A stretch of DNA of 64,000 nt. It comes from Anaerolineaceae bacterium (GTDB lineage: Bacteria; Chloroflexota; Anaerolineae; Aggregatilineales; Phototrophicaceae). The notes under the pieces were generated by a model. The model did no database searches, was not told the DNA's origin, and worked only from the letters and a program-made list of their open reading frames with translations. Where the stretch lies: assembly GCA_020634115.1 (NCBI GenBank), contig JACKCH010000012.1, forward strand, positions 1 to 64,000. Reading direction: 5' to 3'. Positions 17,911 to 26,314 of this stretch are shown piece by piece (the stretch's first letter is position 1; each line of letters opens with the position of its first letter). The translations under genes were made by a program, and so were the position numbers.

Positions 17911-18492
17911 TTACTCCTCCCGCCGGATGCTATCCGAACTGGTTTTTTCGTATTTCTTGCCACATTCCGAGCAGATCGCCCAGGGGTCTCCGTTAAAGGC
18001 CAGGGTTGCCCCGCATTCACACACCCAACCCATAATCCGCCCCGGCACACCGGCCATCAGGGCATAGGCCGGGACATCCTTGGTGACGACAGCTCCGGCG
18101 GCGATGAACGCCCATTCGTGAATCGTGACGCCACAGACCACCGTTGCATTTGCACCGATACTCGCCCCGTGCTTGACCAGGGTTGGCGCGTAGTCGGCGC
18201 TGGTATTGCGGGGAAAGGCCGAACGTGGCGTTTTGACGTTGGTAAACACCATGCTGGGGCCGCAGAACACATAGTCTTCCAGAATCACCCCCTCATAGAG
18301 CGAGACATTATTCTGAATTTTGACGTGATTCCCGACGCGGACCTGGTTCGCCACGAACACATTCTGCCCCAGCGAACAGCCTGTGCCGATGACCGCACTG
18401 GACATCACATGGCAAAAATGCCAGATTTTCGTGTTATCCCCGATCTGGGCGCCGTCGTCAATATAAGCGGATTCATGGGCGAAATAGCTCAT
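17911..18492 (-). CDS. wbpD: WbpD-like sugar-nucleotide 3-N-acetyltransferase
   Basis: A 193-residue left-handed beta-helix acetyltransferase. Hexapeptide repeats run from about residue 8 to 155 (IDDGAQIGDNTKIWHFCHV, GANATVVCGVTI, WAFIAAGAVVTKDVPAYALMAGVP). A C-terminal zinc-ribbon-like tail follows with CECG and CSEC, as in the WbpD group. It would acetylate the 3-amino group made by WbpE, giving UDP-2,3-diacetamido-2,3-dideoxy-glucuronate. ATG 18492 has GGGGGAG just upstream. The operon order is wbpB, wbpD, wbpE on the minus strand. Confidence 0.88.
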   Translation of the reverse strand: MSYFAHESAYIDDGAQIGDNTKIWHFCHVMSSAVIGTGCSLGQNVFVANQVRVGNHVKIQNNVSLYEGVILEDYVFCGPSMVFTNVKTPRSAFPRNTSADYAPTLVKHGASIGANATVVCGVTIHEWAFIAAGAVVTKDVPAYALMAGVPGRIMGWVCECGATLAFNGDPWAICSECGKKYEKTSSDSIRREE

Positions 18493-18543
18493 CGTCTCCC
18501 CCGTCTAAGCCAGTAGTTGCAAGAACGCCAACAACATAGTCAG

Positions 18544-18595
18544 GATTCGTAGGGGCGCACGGGTGGTGCGCCCACGTTGAGAACATACGATCACC
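18544..18595. repeat. dispersed repeat copy R2
   Basis: GATTCGTAGGGGCGCAC, a short loop, GTGCGCCC, then ACGTTGAGAACATACGATCACC. It matches the copies at 2303, 19657 and 62575 in the same orientation. It lies inside the wbp operon, between wbpB and wbpD, so it is transcribed and should fold as a GGGCGCAC/GTGCGCCC hairpin. Confidence 0.75.
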
Positions 18596-18598
18596 GGC

Positions 18599-19543
18599 CT
18601 AGCGTTTGAGCAGTGGGTGCATGTTGGTGGTATTGGTAGAAAGCTCCGCCTGCCGGATGGTCTGCACCAGTTCAATCGAAGGCCGCGCCGCTTCAATGCC
18701 GAAGCCGTTGCCCGCCAGAACCTGCTCGTACAGCCGGGTATGCAAGTCGGTAAAGCCTTCGGAAAACTCAAGTTCTTCGCCGTTCATGGTGATCGAACGC
18801 AGCGCGTACTTGCCATTTTCCCGGTAGCTGGTCGGGAGGTCGTTAAAATCTACCGAGAGATACCAGCGGACCCGTCCCCATTCCAGTTCAACCGACCCGG
18901 CCATTTTGTCCGGTTGTGACAGGTGGACTTCGCTCTTCTCCGCCGCGCCGAAGAGCCACAGCAGCAGGTCGAAGAAATGGATGCCGATATTCATCGCAAG
19001 CCCACCGGCCTTTTCCTCATCACCCTTCCATGAGGTGTGATACCACTGCCCACGCCGGGTAATATAGGTGAGGACAATATCCTGCCGTTCGCGGTTCCGC
19101 TGGTTCTCCAATTGGGTTTTAAGCGCCATCAATGAGGGGTGTAGGCGGAGTTGCAGTACGGTATTGACCTTATGCCCGGTCTTGGCTTCTACTTCTTCCA
19201 GGGATTTCAGATTCCAATCATTAATCACCAGCGGTTTTTCGCAGATGGCGTCTGCGCCGACATGCAGTGCCATTCGGATATGGGTGTCATGCAGGAAATT
19301 GGGTGAGCAGATACTCACATAATCGACAGGTGGCTCGACATCCTGAAAACGCAGTTTTTCCAGATGCCGCTCAAATCGCTCAAAGGACGTGAAGAAGTGT
19401 GCGTCCGGGAAGTGACTATCGAGAATCCCAACCGAATCGTGCGGGTCGAGTGCTGCTAATAATGTATTGCCGGTATCCCGGATAGCTCGCATATGGCGTG
19501 GCGCGACAAATCCCGCCGCGCCAATCAAAGCAAAATTTTTCAC
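18599..19543 (-). CDS. wbpB: WbpB-like UDP-N-acetylglucosaminuronate 3-dehydrogenase (Gfo/Idh/MocA)
   Basis: A 314-residue NAD-dependent oxidoreductase. The N-terminal Rossmann part (FALIGAAGFVAPRHMRAI) is the WbpB/WlbA variant of the family, followed by YVSICSPNFLH, ICEKPLV (the catalytic-region Lys) and the C-terminal substrate domain with GLAMNIGIHFFDLLLWLFG. It oxidises C3 of UDP-GlcNAcA before amination. The start is GTG at 19543 preceded by AGGGGGAAAC. A perfect 19-bp palindrome lies about 50 bases upstream. A UDP-GlcNAc 6-dehydrogenase (wbpA) needed to make the substrate is not in the window. Confidence 0.87.
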   Translation of the reverse strand: MKNFALIGAAGFVAPRHMRAIRDTGNTLLAALDPHDSVGILDSHFPDAHFFTSFERFERHLEKLRFQDVEPPVDYVSICSPNFLHDTHIRMALHVGADAICEKPLVINDWNLKSLEEVEAKTGHKVNTVLQLRLHPSLMALKTQLENQRNRERQDIVLTYITRRGQWYHTSWKGDEEKAGGLAMNIGIHFFDLLLWLFGAAEKSEVHLSQPDKMAGSVELEWGRVRWYLSVDFNDLPTSYRENGKYALRSITMNGEELEFSEGFTDLHTRLYEQVLAGNGFGIEAARPSIELVQTIRQAELSTNTTNMHPLLKR

Positions 19544-19595
19544 GTTTCCCCCTGTTTTTCCAGGTGTAATATTTCGTTAATGCCTGATCGAAACT

Positions 19596-19614
19596 GTCAT
19601 AATACAGTTATGAC
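19596..19614. promoter_or_regulatory. candidate operator of the wbp operon
   Basis: GTCATAA (19596-19602), TACAG, TTATGAC (19608-19614): perfect 7-bp arms around 5 bases. Read on the minus strand it includes TATTAT, a possible -10 element, 53 bases before the wbpB start. The palindrome is plainly present; a cognate regulator is not identified. Confidence 0.5.
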
Positions 19615-19656
19615 TTTCCCTAAAGTGAAGTTTCGAAAAAATCCACAAATGGACGA

Positions 19657-19707
19657 GATTCGTAGGGACGCACAGCGGTGCGCCTGCATTGAAAACATAC
19701 GACCACT
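19657..19707. repeat. dispersed repeat copy R3
   Basis: GATTCGTAGGGACGCACAGC, then GGTGCGCC, then TGCATTGAAAACATACGACCAC. It shares the flank AATGGACGAG with copy R1 (AATGGATAAG), so the unit extends at least ten bases before GATTCG. It lies between the wbp operon and the broken metallo-beta-lactamase gene. Confidence 0.75.
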
Positions 19708-19788
19708 CACTTTAGTTTCAGGCATAATCTGGCCTTTAGTGTACACAACCCGGTACAGGAGGCCAATAGGGAAATGAATCCAGACCGT

Positions 19789-20774
19789 TCATTTTCTATC
19801 TGGAATCGGCGGCCAATCCTTGGGGCGATGGGGGAGAGTAGGCCAATCAGAGGGCGGCACATTGTATGAAGTCAAAGGTACGAGACGACCATCGCGCCAG
19901 CCACACGCACCAGACCAGATCATTTCGTTGACGAGGGGCTGGACGAAATCCTCCGGAGTGGACGCGAAATATCCTTGGCTGTAATCCCGAAACCAGGGGC
20001 AGCTTAAGAGATAGTCCGCCACTACATGTTCGCCCAATCCATCTGTCAGCATCAGGGCATAGGAAAAGATGCGCTTGCAGGCGTGCCAGGCGATTTTCTG
20101 CGGGTCGGCCAGCCATTTCTCATAACGGCGTCGGGCAGTATCGATAGCCATTAGAGGCTATTCGATTAACGCGCCATGCCCGGAACACGCGAGGGTTAGC
20201 CGCAGCCCCGCCAGTCGGTCAAGCGTCCCCATCGCCCGCTGTAAAGCATCCTCGCCTTCTCCGAAGCGGTTCAGCCAGGACACGTCATCACCGTGAAAGG
20301 CGTCACCGCAAATCAATACCCCGCTGTCAGGCTCATAAAAGGCGATATGTCCGATGGTATGGCCGGGGGTTGCCAGCACTTCCAGCGAACCTCACCGGCA
20401 TCTATATGATCGCCTTCATCCAGCAGCGTGTTGACCATGTAGGGTTCGATGGGTTGATCGAGCCAGTCAGCTTTGCCTGTTTCCACGTCGCGCCGGTTGA
20501 CCATTTCCCCTTCGTACCGTGAGGCAGCGATTGGCAGACCGTAGCGACTCTGCAACCCATAGTTACCCCCCACATGGTCAGAGTGGTAGTGCGTGTTCGC
20601 TACCAGTGCCAGATTATCCGGTTGTATCCCAGAGTCACGCAGCAGTTGGGGCGTCGCTGCGAGATCACCCCCGAAACCGGTATCAACTAACACTGGACGG
20701 CTGGTCTTGACCAGTACCATATTCGCACTGGGGAATGTCCGCTGGAAAAAGACCAGCCAGTCCGGTAATTGCAT
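19789..20774 (-). pseudogene. metallo-beta-lactamase-fold hydrolase broken by a frameshift and an in-frame stop
   Basis: Three pieces read as one protein of about 328 residues. Bases 20774-20390 give an MBL N-terminal half with NTHYHSDHVGG (metal ligands). Near 20382-20388 the frame must shift by one base (reading TTCGCTGGAAGTG as R-LEV), after which VLATPGHTIGHIAFY, CGDAFHGDD and SGHGALIE supply the remaining ligands. An in-frame TAG (20160-20158) then interrupts the C-terminal domain, which continues in the same frame as PLMAIDTARRRYEKWLAD to 19789. Both lesions fall in otherwise well-preserved sequence, so the inactivation is recent, or one or both are assembly errors. It is last in the sugar operon, 6 bases after the oxidoreductase gene's region. 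Confidence 0.75.
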
Positions 20775-20780
20775 ACGGTT

Positions 20781-21890
20781 TTACTCGTCCAGTTTGCCGG
20801 TGGGTAGATTCAAGGGCAGGGGGATAGGCTGGGCGCAGCTGCTTTCCAGCATCATGTGTAAACCGCGCTCCGACGCTTCGCCAATGGCGTGCATCATGTC
20901 CAGAACATGATACGCCATCTCGCCGCTGGCCCGGTGCCCCCGCCCGGAACGAACCGCGTAGGCTAAATCCGCCGTACCAATGCCACGCCCGACATCCGCG
21001 CTATAAGCCAGCGGAATCTCGCGCCATGTGTTGTCATCTGCCTGCCGCAGCAGCACCGGCCCGCCAAAAGTGTTCGGGTCTGGGACACTCAAGGTACCGT
21101 TTGAGCCGTAAATCTCGATGCGCGGCAGTTGGTGATGCCACACGTCAAAACTGGTGACGAGTGTGCCAATCGCGCCACTCTGGAAATCCAGTACGCCCGC
21201 GAGATGGGTCGGCACTTCGACATGGACAGATTTCCCTGCCAGTGCCGGATTCTTGGTCGAAGTTCGTTCCGGGAAGGAGATTCGCGCCGAACCCGTGACG
21301 CGCCTGACCGGCCCTAACAGGTGAACCAGCGCCGTCAGGTAATATGGCCCCATGTCGAACATCGGCCCGCCGCCGACCTGATAGAAGATAGACGGATTTG
21401 GATGCCAATCCTCTGGCCCGTGCCCGGCCATGAACGCTGTCGCCGCTACTGGCACACCGATTGCGCCATCATCAATCAGCTTGCGGCAGGTTTGCAGCCC
21501 ACCCCCCAGGAAGGTGTCCGGCGCACAACTGACTTTCACGCCCTTCACTTTGGCGGCGGCGATTACCCGTTTGCCATCCTCACGGGTAACGGCGAGCGGT
21601 TTTTCACTGTGGACGTGTTTCCCGACGGCGATAGCAGCCAGACTGATTTCTGCGTGGGCGCTGGGGATGGTGAGGTTGACCACAATCTCTATTTCCGGGT
21701 CGTTGAGCAGTTCGTCTACGGAACACGCCCGCAGCCCGCCGCCAAATTCCTCGGCTCTGGCTTGCGCCCGACTTAGGTCTGCGTCCGCGCACGCGATCAC
21801 ATCCAGAATCTCGAATAGTCGGCAGCCGCGAATATACTGCGGGAAAATATTGCCACAGCCAATAATGCCAACCTTAACTGCTGCGCCCAT
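20781..21890 (-). CDS. Gfo/Idh/MocA-family sugar oxidoreductase
   Basis: A 369-residue NAD(P)-dependent oxidoreductase acting on a sugar or inositol-type substrate not identifiable from sequence. It has the Rossmann start VKVGIIGCGNIFPQYIRG, then IVVNLTIPSAHAEI, the EKPLAVT motif (HSEKPLAV), and the C-terminal domain with GGGPMFDMGPYYLTALVHLLG, where the conserved Asp and Tyr sit. Its start overlaps the stop of the TIM-barrel gene (21874-21890), and the broken MBL gene begins 6 bases after its stop. The trio looks like a small sugar-catabolic operon. Confidence 0.88.
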   Translation of the reverse strand: MGAAVKVGIIGCGNIFPQYIRGCRLFEILDVIACADADLSRAQARAEEFGGGLRACSVDELLNDPEIEIVVNLTIPSAHAEISLAAIAVGKHVHSEKPLAVTREDGKRVIAAAKVKGVKVSCAPDTFLGGGLQTCRKLIDDGAIGVPVAATAFMAGHGPEDWHPNPSIFYQVGGGPMFDMGPYYLTALVHLLGPVRRVTGSARISFPERTSTKNPALAGKSVHVEVPTHLAGVLDFQSGAIGTLVTSFDVWHHQLPRIEIYGSNGTLSVPDPNTFGGPVLLRQADDNTWREIPLAYSADVGRGIGTADLAYAVRSGRGHRASGEMAYHVLDMMHAIGEASERGLHMMLESSCAQPIPLPLNLPTGKLDE

Positions 21891-22635
21891 GTGCTAATCC
21901 TTTTGTCGTTAGGTACTGGTAACTTTTCTGAACTGCGACTTGTTTATCCGTCGCACAGTGGTCGAGTTCAACAATCATCCAATCGGCGCTCCCTTCCGCT
22001 GCCGCCACCACGCCGGGTATATCTACCACGCCCTCACCAGCGGCGGTCATCGGTACATCCTTCACGCACGGGCCGTCTTTGATGTGGACCAGGGGCGCGC
22101 GGTTGCCAAGTTCCCGGATCACGTCTGCAGGGTTGTGTCCGGCGGTTTGCACCCAGTAAATATCTACTTCAAATTGAACTGCCGGATCGAGTTCACGCTG
22201 CATAATCTGGTAAGGATACTGCCCATCTACTGCCTCGTATTCCCACCAGTGGTTGTGATAAAACAGGGTTAGCCCATTGGCGCGGGCGACTTTACTGCCC
22301 TCATTCAGGTTTTCGCAGACGCGCTTAATCTTGTCTACCGTTTGGAACTGGTCGGGAGGGATGTAGGCGACGACCAACCGGTTACATTTCAGCGTCGCCA
22401 TCGTATTCAGAATGTCCGCTTGCGCGTCACCAAGCGGCAGCCCGCTGTGTGCCGCGACGACTTGCAGTTCCAGCGACTTAAAGAGTTGTGCGGCTTCCCG
22501 CACTGAGCCTTTAGGAAATCCAGCGGTTTCAACGCCCAGGTAGCCCATTTCTGCAACCTTGCGTATAACACCGTCAAAGTCTTGCTCCAACGCTTCACGC
22601 AGGGTATAAAGTTGCAATGCGATAGGCTTTGTCAT
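21874..22635 (-). CDS. sugar phosphate isomerase/epimerase-like TIM barrel
   Basis: A 253-residue xylose-isomerase-like TIM barrel (AP endonuclease family 2). Strand motifs are IALQLYTLREAL, MGYLGVETAGF, VVAAHSGL, LFYHNHWWEY (metal-binding region), FEVDIYWVQTAG, LVHIKDG and MIVELDHC, placing Glu, Asp and His residues at the usual barrel C-terminal ends. Such proteins isomerise or epimerise ketoses, often beside Gfo/Idh oxidoreductases as here. ATG 22635 has GGAG eight bases upstream. It is the first gene of the operon. The exact sugar is unknown. Confidence 0.85.
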   Translation of the reverse strand: MTKPIALQLYTLREALEQDFDGVIRKVAEMGYLGVETAGFPKGSVREAAQLFKSLELQVVAAHSGLPLGDAQADILNTMATLKCNRLVVAYIPPDQFQTVDKIKRVCENLNEGSKVARANGLTLFYHNHWWEYEAVDGQYPYQIMQRELDPAVQFEVDIYWVQTAGHNPADVIRELGNRAPLVHIKDGPCVKDVPMTAAGEGVVDIPGVVAAAEGSADWMIVELDHCATDKQVAVQKSYQYLTTKGLAHGRSS

Positions 22636-23101
22636 ACAACGCTCCAGGAGATCTAATCAGAACAATTGTCGCCAAGGATAGCACAAATTAATCGAGAAAT
22701 CTGGAATGAGAATATGACCATTTCCGGCCCCACTGACCACGCACATCGCCACCTGAATCCATTGACTGAGGAAAATATCCGGGTATCACCCTACCACCAT
22801 CCGTTACGAATGGATTAACTTGAACTCGAACGTGAACGCGGCGAATGTAGGTGATTCAGGATGCGGATGTTCCCTATTGGGCGGTGGCTTTGGTCGCGGA
22901 GGACGCCGTCGCGGAATTTACCCAGGCAGGCATGTGCAGCTATACAGCGGCATCCGGTCTTGTGCGTCAGTCAGGCGGCCTCAGATACGAAGCTTGTCAG
23001 CCTGGTGTAACCATTGCACTATCTCACAAGCATTCGACAAAATGCCGGGATGTGTTGGGCCGCATGCGTGCGCCCTTGTCGGAAATAGAGGATAACTCGC
23101 T
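22636..23101. other. intergenic region, no recognised gene
   Basis: Between the sugar operon promoter side and the 3' end of the kinase gene. Two overlapping plus-strand frames of 84-91 codons (22820-23105) exist, one reading DADVPYWAVALVAEDAVAEF, but neither has a ribosome site or a recognisable family, and the longer is Gly/Arg-rich in the manner of chance GC-rich frames. A decayed gene is possible. Confidence 0.4.
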
Positions 23102-26100
23102 TTAGGAAGACTCAGCTTGGTCGGAAAGTAAATCGGTGATAACCTTCTGGAATTCGCCGGTTTTGCCTTTTTCCCACCCGGCAGAAACCACATCCGGCGA
23201 TAGCTCTGTACCTAGTTCGAAAAGCAGACGTTCTGCCGTGTCATGGGTGGTTTCATCGCTGTTTGGTTGGTGTAACGTGAGCGCCAGAAGTTCTAACGCC
23301 CGGCTCTTGCGCCCTTGTTTCATCAACACCTGGCTGATTTCTACCAGAATATCGAGTGACAAGGCGGCCTCGTTTGATTCAGCGGCGATACGCAGCGCCG
23401 CATACAAGTATTTGCGTCCCCGGACATAATCACTGCGTTGAGCGCATAAAATCCCGGTATAGCGCAGTGTGATGGCTTCCGCCCAGCGATTATTCGCCTT
23501 ACGGAAGCGCTGACTTTCGTCATTTAGCATCTCCAGCAGAGATTCCAATTCTTGGTTGCCGTTACCCAGGCTGGTGACAAAATACTGGAATGCGCTCAAA
23601 AGTGCCGGGCCTTGCCCGTCCTGGCGGTAGCGCTCAAGCGCACTCTGGAAGGTCTTCTTGATTTCGGTATACTCGCGGATATTTTCGGCATAAGCGACCA
23701 GTCCCAAATTTTGCATTGAACCGGCCAACCCCCATTCGTCACCCGCTTGTCTTGCCAATACCAGGCTCTCCTGGTAGTAGCTTTTAGCAGTGTTCAGGTC
23801 GCCCAACTCATAAGCGGCATCGCCCATCCGGTTCAGGATTGTGATAAGTTCCGTCGGGCTGTTAATCGAGCGATAGATCGCATGGCTGGCTTCGTAGTGC
23901 GCCATCGCGTCGGCGTACTTGTTCAGCGCCGCTGCCACGTCCCCCAGGCTGCGATATGTATCTGCGACCCCTTTTTGCTCATTCAGAACATAAAATGCAA
24001 CCAGATTTTCTTCATAGAGGCGTTGCGCTTTTGGGTAATCGCCTAATCCCAGGTAGGCCTCTGCAATTTGCCGCTTGAGATAGACCTCCTTGACTGGCTT
24101 TGTAAGCTGACTGCTGCTTGTCTGGGACTCGGATGCTTCGGGTTGCGAAATCAGCGCTAGTGACCGTTCTAACCAGGACAAAGCGTCACGATAAGCGCCC
24201 TGAGCCAGCGCGTTCTTACCGGCTAATGCGGTATAGTGCATTTCTTTGGCGAGGTTTCCAGCCTTGTTGTAGTGCAGTGCCAATGCTGTGACCTGTTCTG
24301 GCTGAATGGGGGTGAGTTGTTCCAGTGATTGGGCGATCTTACCGTGCAGGGTTTGTAATTCATCAACCGAAAGGGTATGCAGCACACCTTCACGTAATTT
24401 GTCATGGGCAAACCGCCAGTTGTCGTCCTGAACATCCAGAACTGCCGCCTCAGAACACACGGTCAGCAGATGATCCATGTCGATTCCTGGGGCCATTGCG
24501 CGCAAGAGCGGCAGGTTGAGCTGTCGTCCATAAACAGCCGCCGCCTGGAGTACCGGGTAGTAATGCTCTGGAATGTGTTGGAGGCGGTGCTGGACGATTT
24601 TCTGAATACCGCCTGCGAAGACCTGTGCCGGTAGCGTCGCCATCCCAATTTGGTCGAGATTGCCGGTTTCTTCTGCTAGTGCCCGCACGACCTCAACCAG
24701 GAAAAAGACGTTCCCTTCAGTTTCTCGCTGGAGAAGGTCAAGCACTTGCTCCTGGCGGCCTGATTGCCCTAGCATGGCCTCGCTGAGCTCCGCGATGCCT
24801 GCGTCATTCAGCCGGTGTAGTTTCAAAACCTCCATGTGCGGCAGCAGGTTTGGAAGTTCCGGGCATTCGTCGTCGCGGAATGTGCCGACAATCAACAGAG
24901 GAAGCTCACTGACCACCTGTGTCAGGCGGGAGAGAATCTTAAGGTTTTCCTTGCTCCAATGCAGGTCTTCAAGCATCAACATGATCGGCTGGTTCTGCTG
25001 GCGGAAAATTGCCTCAACTGCCGATTCTAGCCGTGCGCCTGCAGCCTTGTAGTCCGTTTCCGGATTATCAGGCACTGCCCGGTTGAGCAGAGCCGCAATG
25101 TCAGGCTCGATGACTTTGAGCGTCGCTAAATGGGAGTCATCCGGTTCATTGAGCAGCAGCATCCAGCGCACGGCTGGGCGCCAGAGAGCATTCGGGTTGC
25201 CGCCTTCACTCACGGCCTGCCCTTTGAGTACCAACGCCCCTTTGACCAGTGCCAGTGTCCGCAGTTCTTCCACTAAGCGGGATTTCCCAACGCCGCTTTC
25301 CCCAGCAACTAACCAGGCGCTTCCTGCGCCATCAAGCGCCTCTTCCAACGCATCTGACAGAGTCCTGAGTTCCGTATCCCGGCCAACCAAGCGCGCGGCC
25401 TGAAGGTAGCTTTCACGAATAGCGGAAGTCTCTGCTGGGATGGGTTGGTCAACAGCCCGTGTAAATGCAGAAATGACCTCGACAGCGGTTGCATATCGCT
25501 CCTGATGGCCCTTGCTCAGGAGTCGCCCTAGAACCTCCTGCAAACTGACATCCACCTGAACATCCTCAATATTGGGTATGGTATACAGGATGTCGTTAAT
25601 CAGGCGGGAAATAGGCTCCACTTGAAAAGGATGGCGTCCAGCAAACAATTCATAACCGATGACTCCGACCGCATAGAGGTCGGCGGCTTCAGTTAGAGCG
25701 CCCCCAGTCATGACCTCTGGGGCCATATACGCCAGCGTCCCAGCGGTGGAAACCGAGTCGCCAGGCTGGTCGCCACCCGTAGATAGCCCGAAATCCAGCA
25801 CTTTAACCTGGTCATGGGTGACCAGGACATTTTTGGGCTTGAGATCGCGGTGGATGACGCGTCGGCGGTGCAGATAGGCCAGCGCTTGAAGCATCTGAGT
25901 CAAGAGGCTGATTTTATAAGTAAGGGACTTTTCCTGTCCGGCTTCCAGAATCGTCTGCGCGTCTTCCAGGAGTTCCATTGTGAAATACGGCATTCCCGTA
26001 TCATCGAAGCCGTAATCCAGTACGCTGATGATGTTCGGATGTCGCAGTGACGCCAGCACCTTAAACTCCTGTGCCAGCGCCAACCTGAAGTCCACAATGT

Positions 26101-26287
26101 TGTTGTTCAGGGTTGAACCTTCCCGCTCCGGCTTAGGCGGCAGCACCCGCTTCAGGGCGACCTGCTGCCCGGTAAGCCGGTCTGTGGCACGGTAAACAGC
26201 CCCCATCCCGCCTTCACCCAGCGGGCTGTGCAGGATATAGCGGCGGTTTACCGGTGCAGGAACGGTTTCCGAAGAAATATCAGTCAT
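23102..26287 (-). CDS. Ser/Thr protein kinase with AAA-type ATPase and TPR repeats
   Basis: A 1061-residue signalling protein. Residues about 15-275 are a Pkn2/PknB-like kinase with GEGGMGAVY (glycine loop), VALKRV (ATP-binding Lys), VIHRDLKPKNVL (catalytic loop), VLDFGLS and YMAPEV, so all catalytic residues are present. Next comes a STAND/AAA-type ATPase with VAGESGVGKSRLVEEL (Walker A, about 320-340) and MLMLEDLHWS (Walker B). From about 690 there are TPR-like helices (IAEAYLGLGDYPKAQRLYEENL, YADAMAHYEASHAIYRS). No membrane segment is seen. Its ATG lies 27 bases after the response-regulator stop, so the two are one operon. The input signal is unknown. Confidence 0.9.
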   Translation of the reverse strand: MTDISSETVPAPVNRRYILHSPLGEGGMGAVYRATDRLTGQQVALKRVLPPKPEREGSTLNNNIVDFRLALAQEFKVLASLRHPNIISVLDYGFDDTGMPYFTMELLEDAQTILEAGQEKSLTYKISLLTQMLQALAYLHRRRVIHRDLKPKNVLVTHDQVKVLDFGLSTGGDQPGDSVSTAGTLAYMAPEVMTGGALTEAADLYAVGVIGYELFAGRHPFQVEPISRLINDILYTIPNIEDVQVDVSLQEVLGRLLSKGHQERYATAVEVISAFTRAVDQPIPAETSAIRESYLQAARLVGRDTELRTLSDALEEALDGAGSAWLVAGESGVGKSRLVEELRTLALVKGALVLKGQAVSEGGNPNALWRPAVRWMLLLNEPDDSHLATLKVIEPDIAALLNRAVPDNPETDYKAAGARLESAVEAIFRQQNQPIMLMLEDLHWSKENLKILSRLTQVVSELPLLIVGTFRDDECPELPNLLPHMEVLKLHRLNDAGIAELSEAMLGQSGRQEQVLDLLQRETEGNVFFLVEVVRALAEETGNLDQIGMATLPAQVFAGGIQKIVQHRLQHIPEHYYPVLQAAAVYGRQLNLPLLRAMAPGIDMDHLLTVCSEAAVLDVQDDNWRFAHDKLREGVLHTLSVDELQTLHGKIAQSLEQLTPIQPEQVTALALHYNKAGNLAKEMHYTALAGKNALAQGAYRDALSWLERSLALISQPEASESQTSSSQLTKPVKEVYLKRQIAEAYLGLGDYPKAQRLYEENLVAFYVLNEQKGVADTYRSLGDVAAALNKYADAMAHYEASHAIYRSINSPTELITILNRMGDAAYELGDLNTAKSYYQESLVLARQAGDEWGLAGSMQNLGLVAYAENIREYTEIKKTFQSALERYRQDGQGPALLSAFQYFVTSLGNGNQELESLLEMLNDESQRFRKANNRWAEAITLRYTGILCAQRSDYVRGRKYLYAALRIAAESNEAALSLDILVEISQVLMKQGRKSRALELLALTLHQPNSDETTHDTAERLLFELGTELSPDVVSAGWEKGKTGEFQKVITDLLSDQAESS

Positions 26288-26314
26288 GATTCCATAAGCT
26301 AATTGAATATAATG

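Noticed and set aside
22820..23105. Two overlapping plus-strand frames of 84-91 codons
   Set aside because: No start signals or known family; the longer is Gly/Arg-rich. Kept only as a possible gene remnant.
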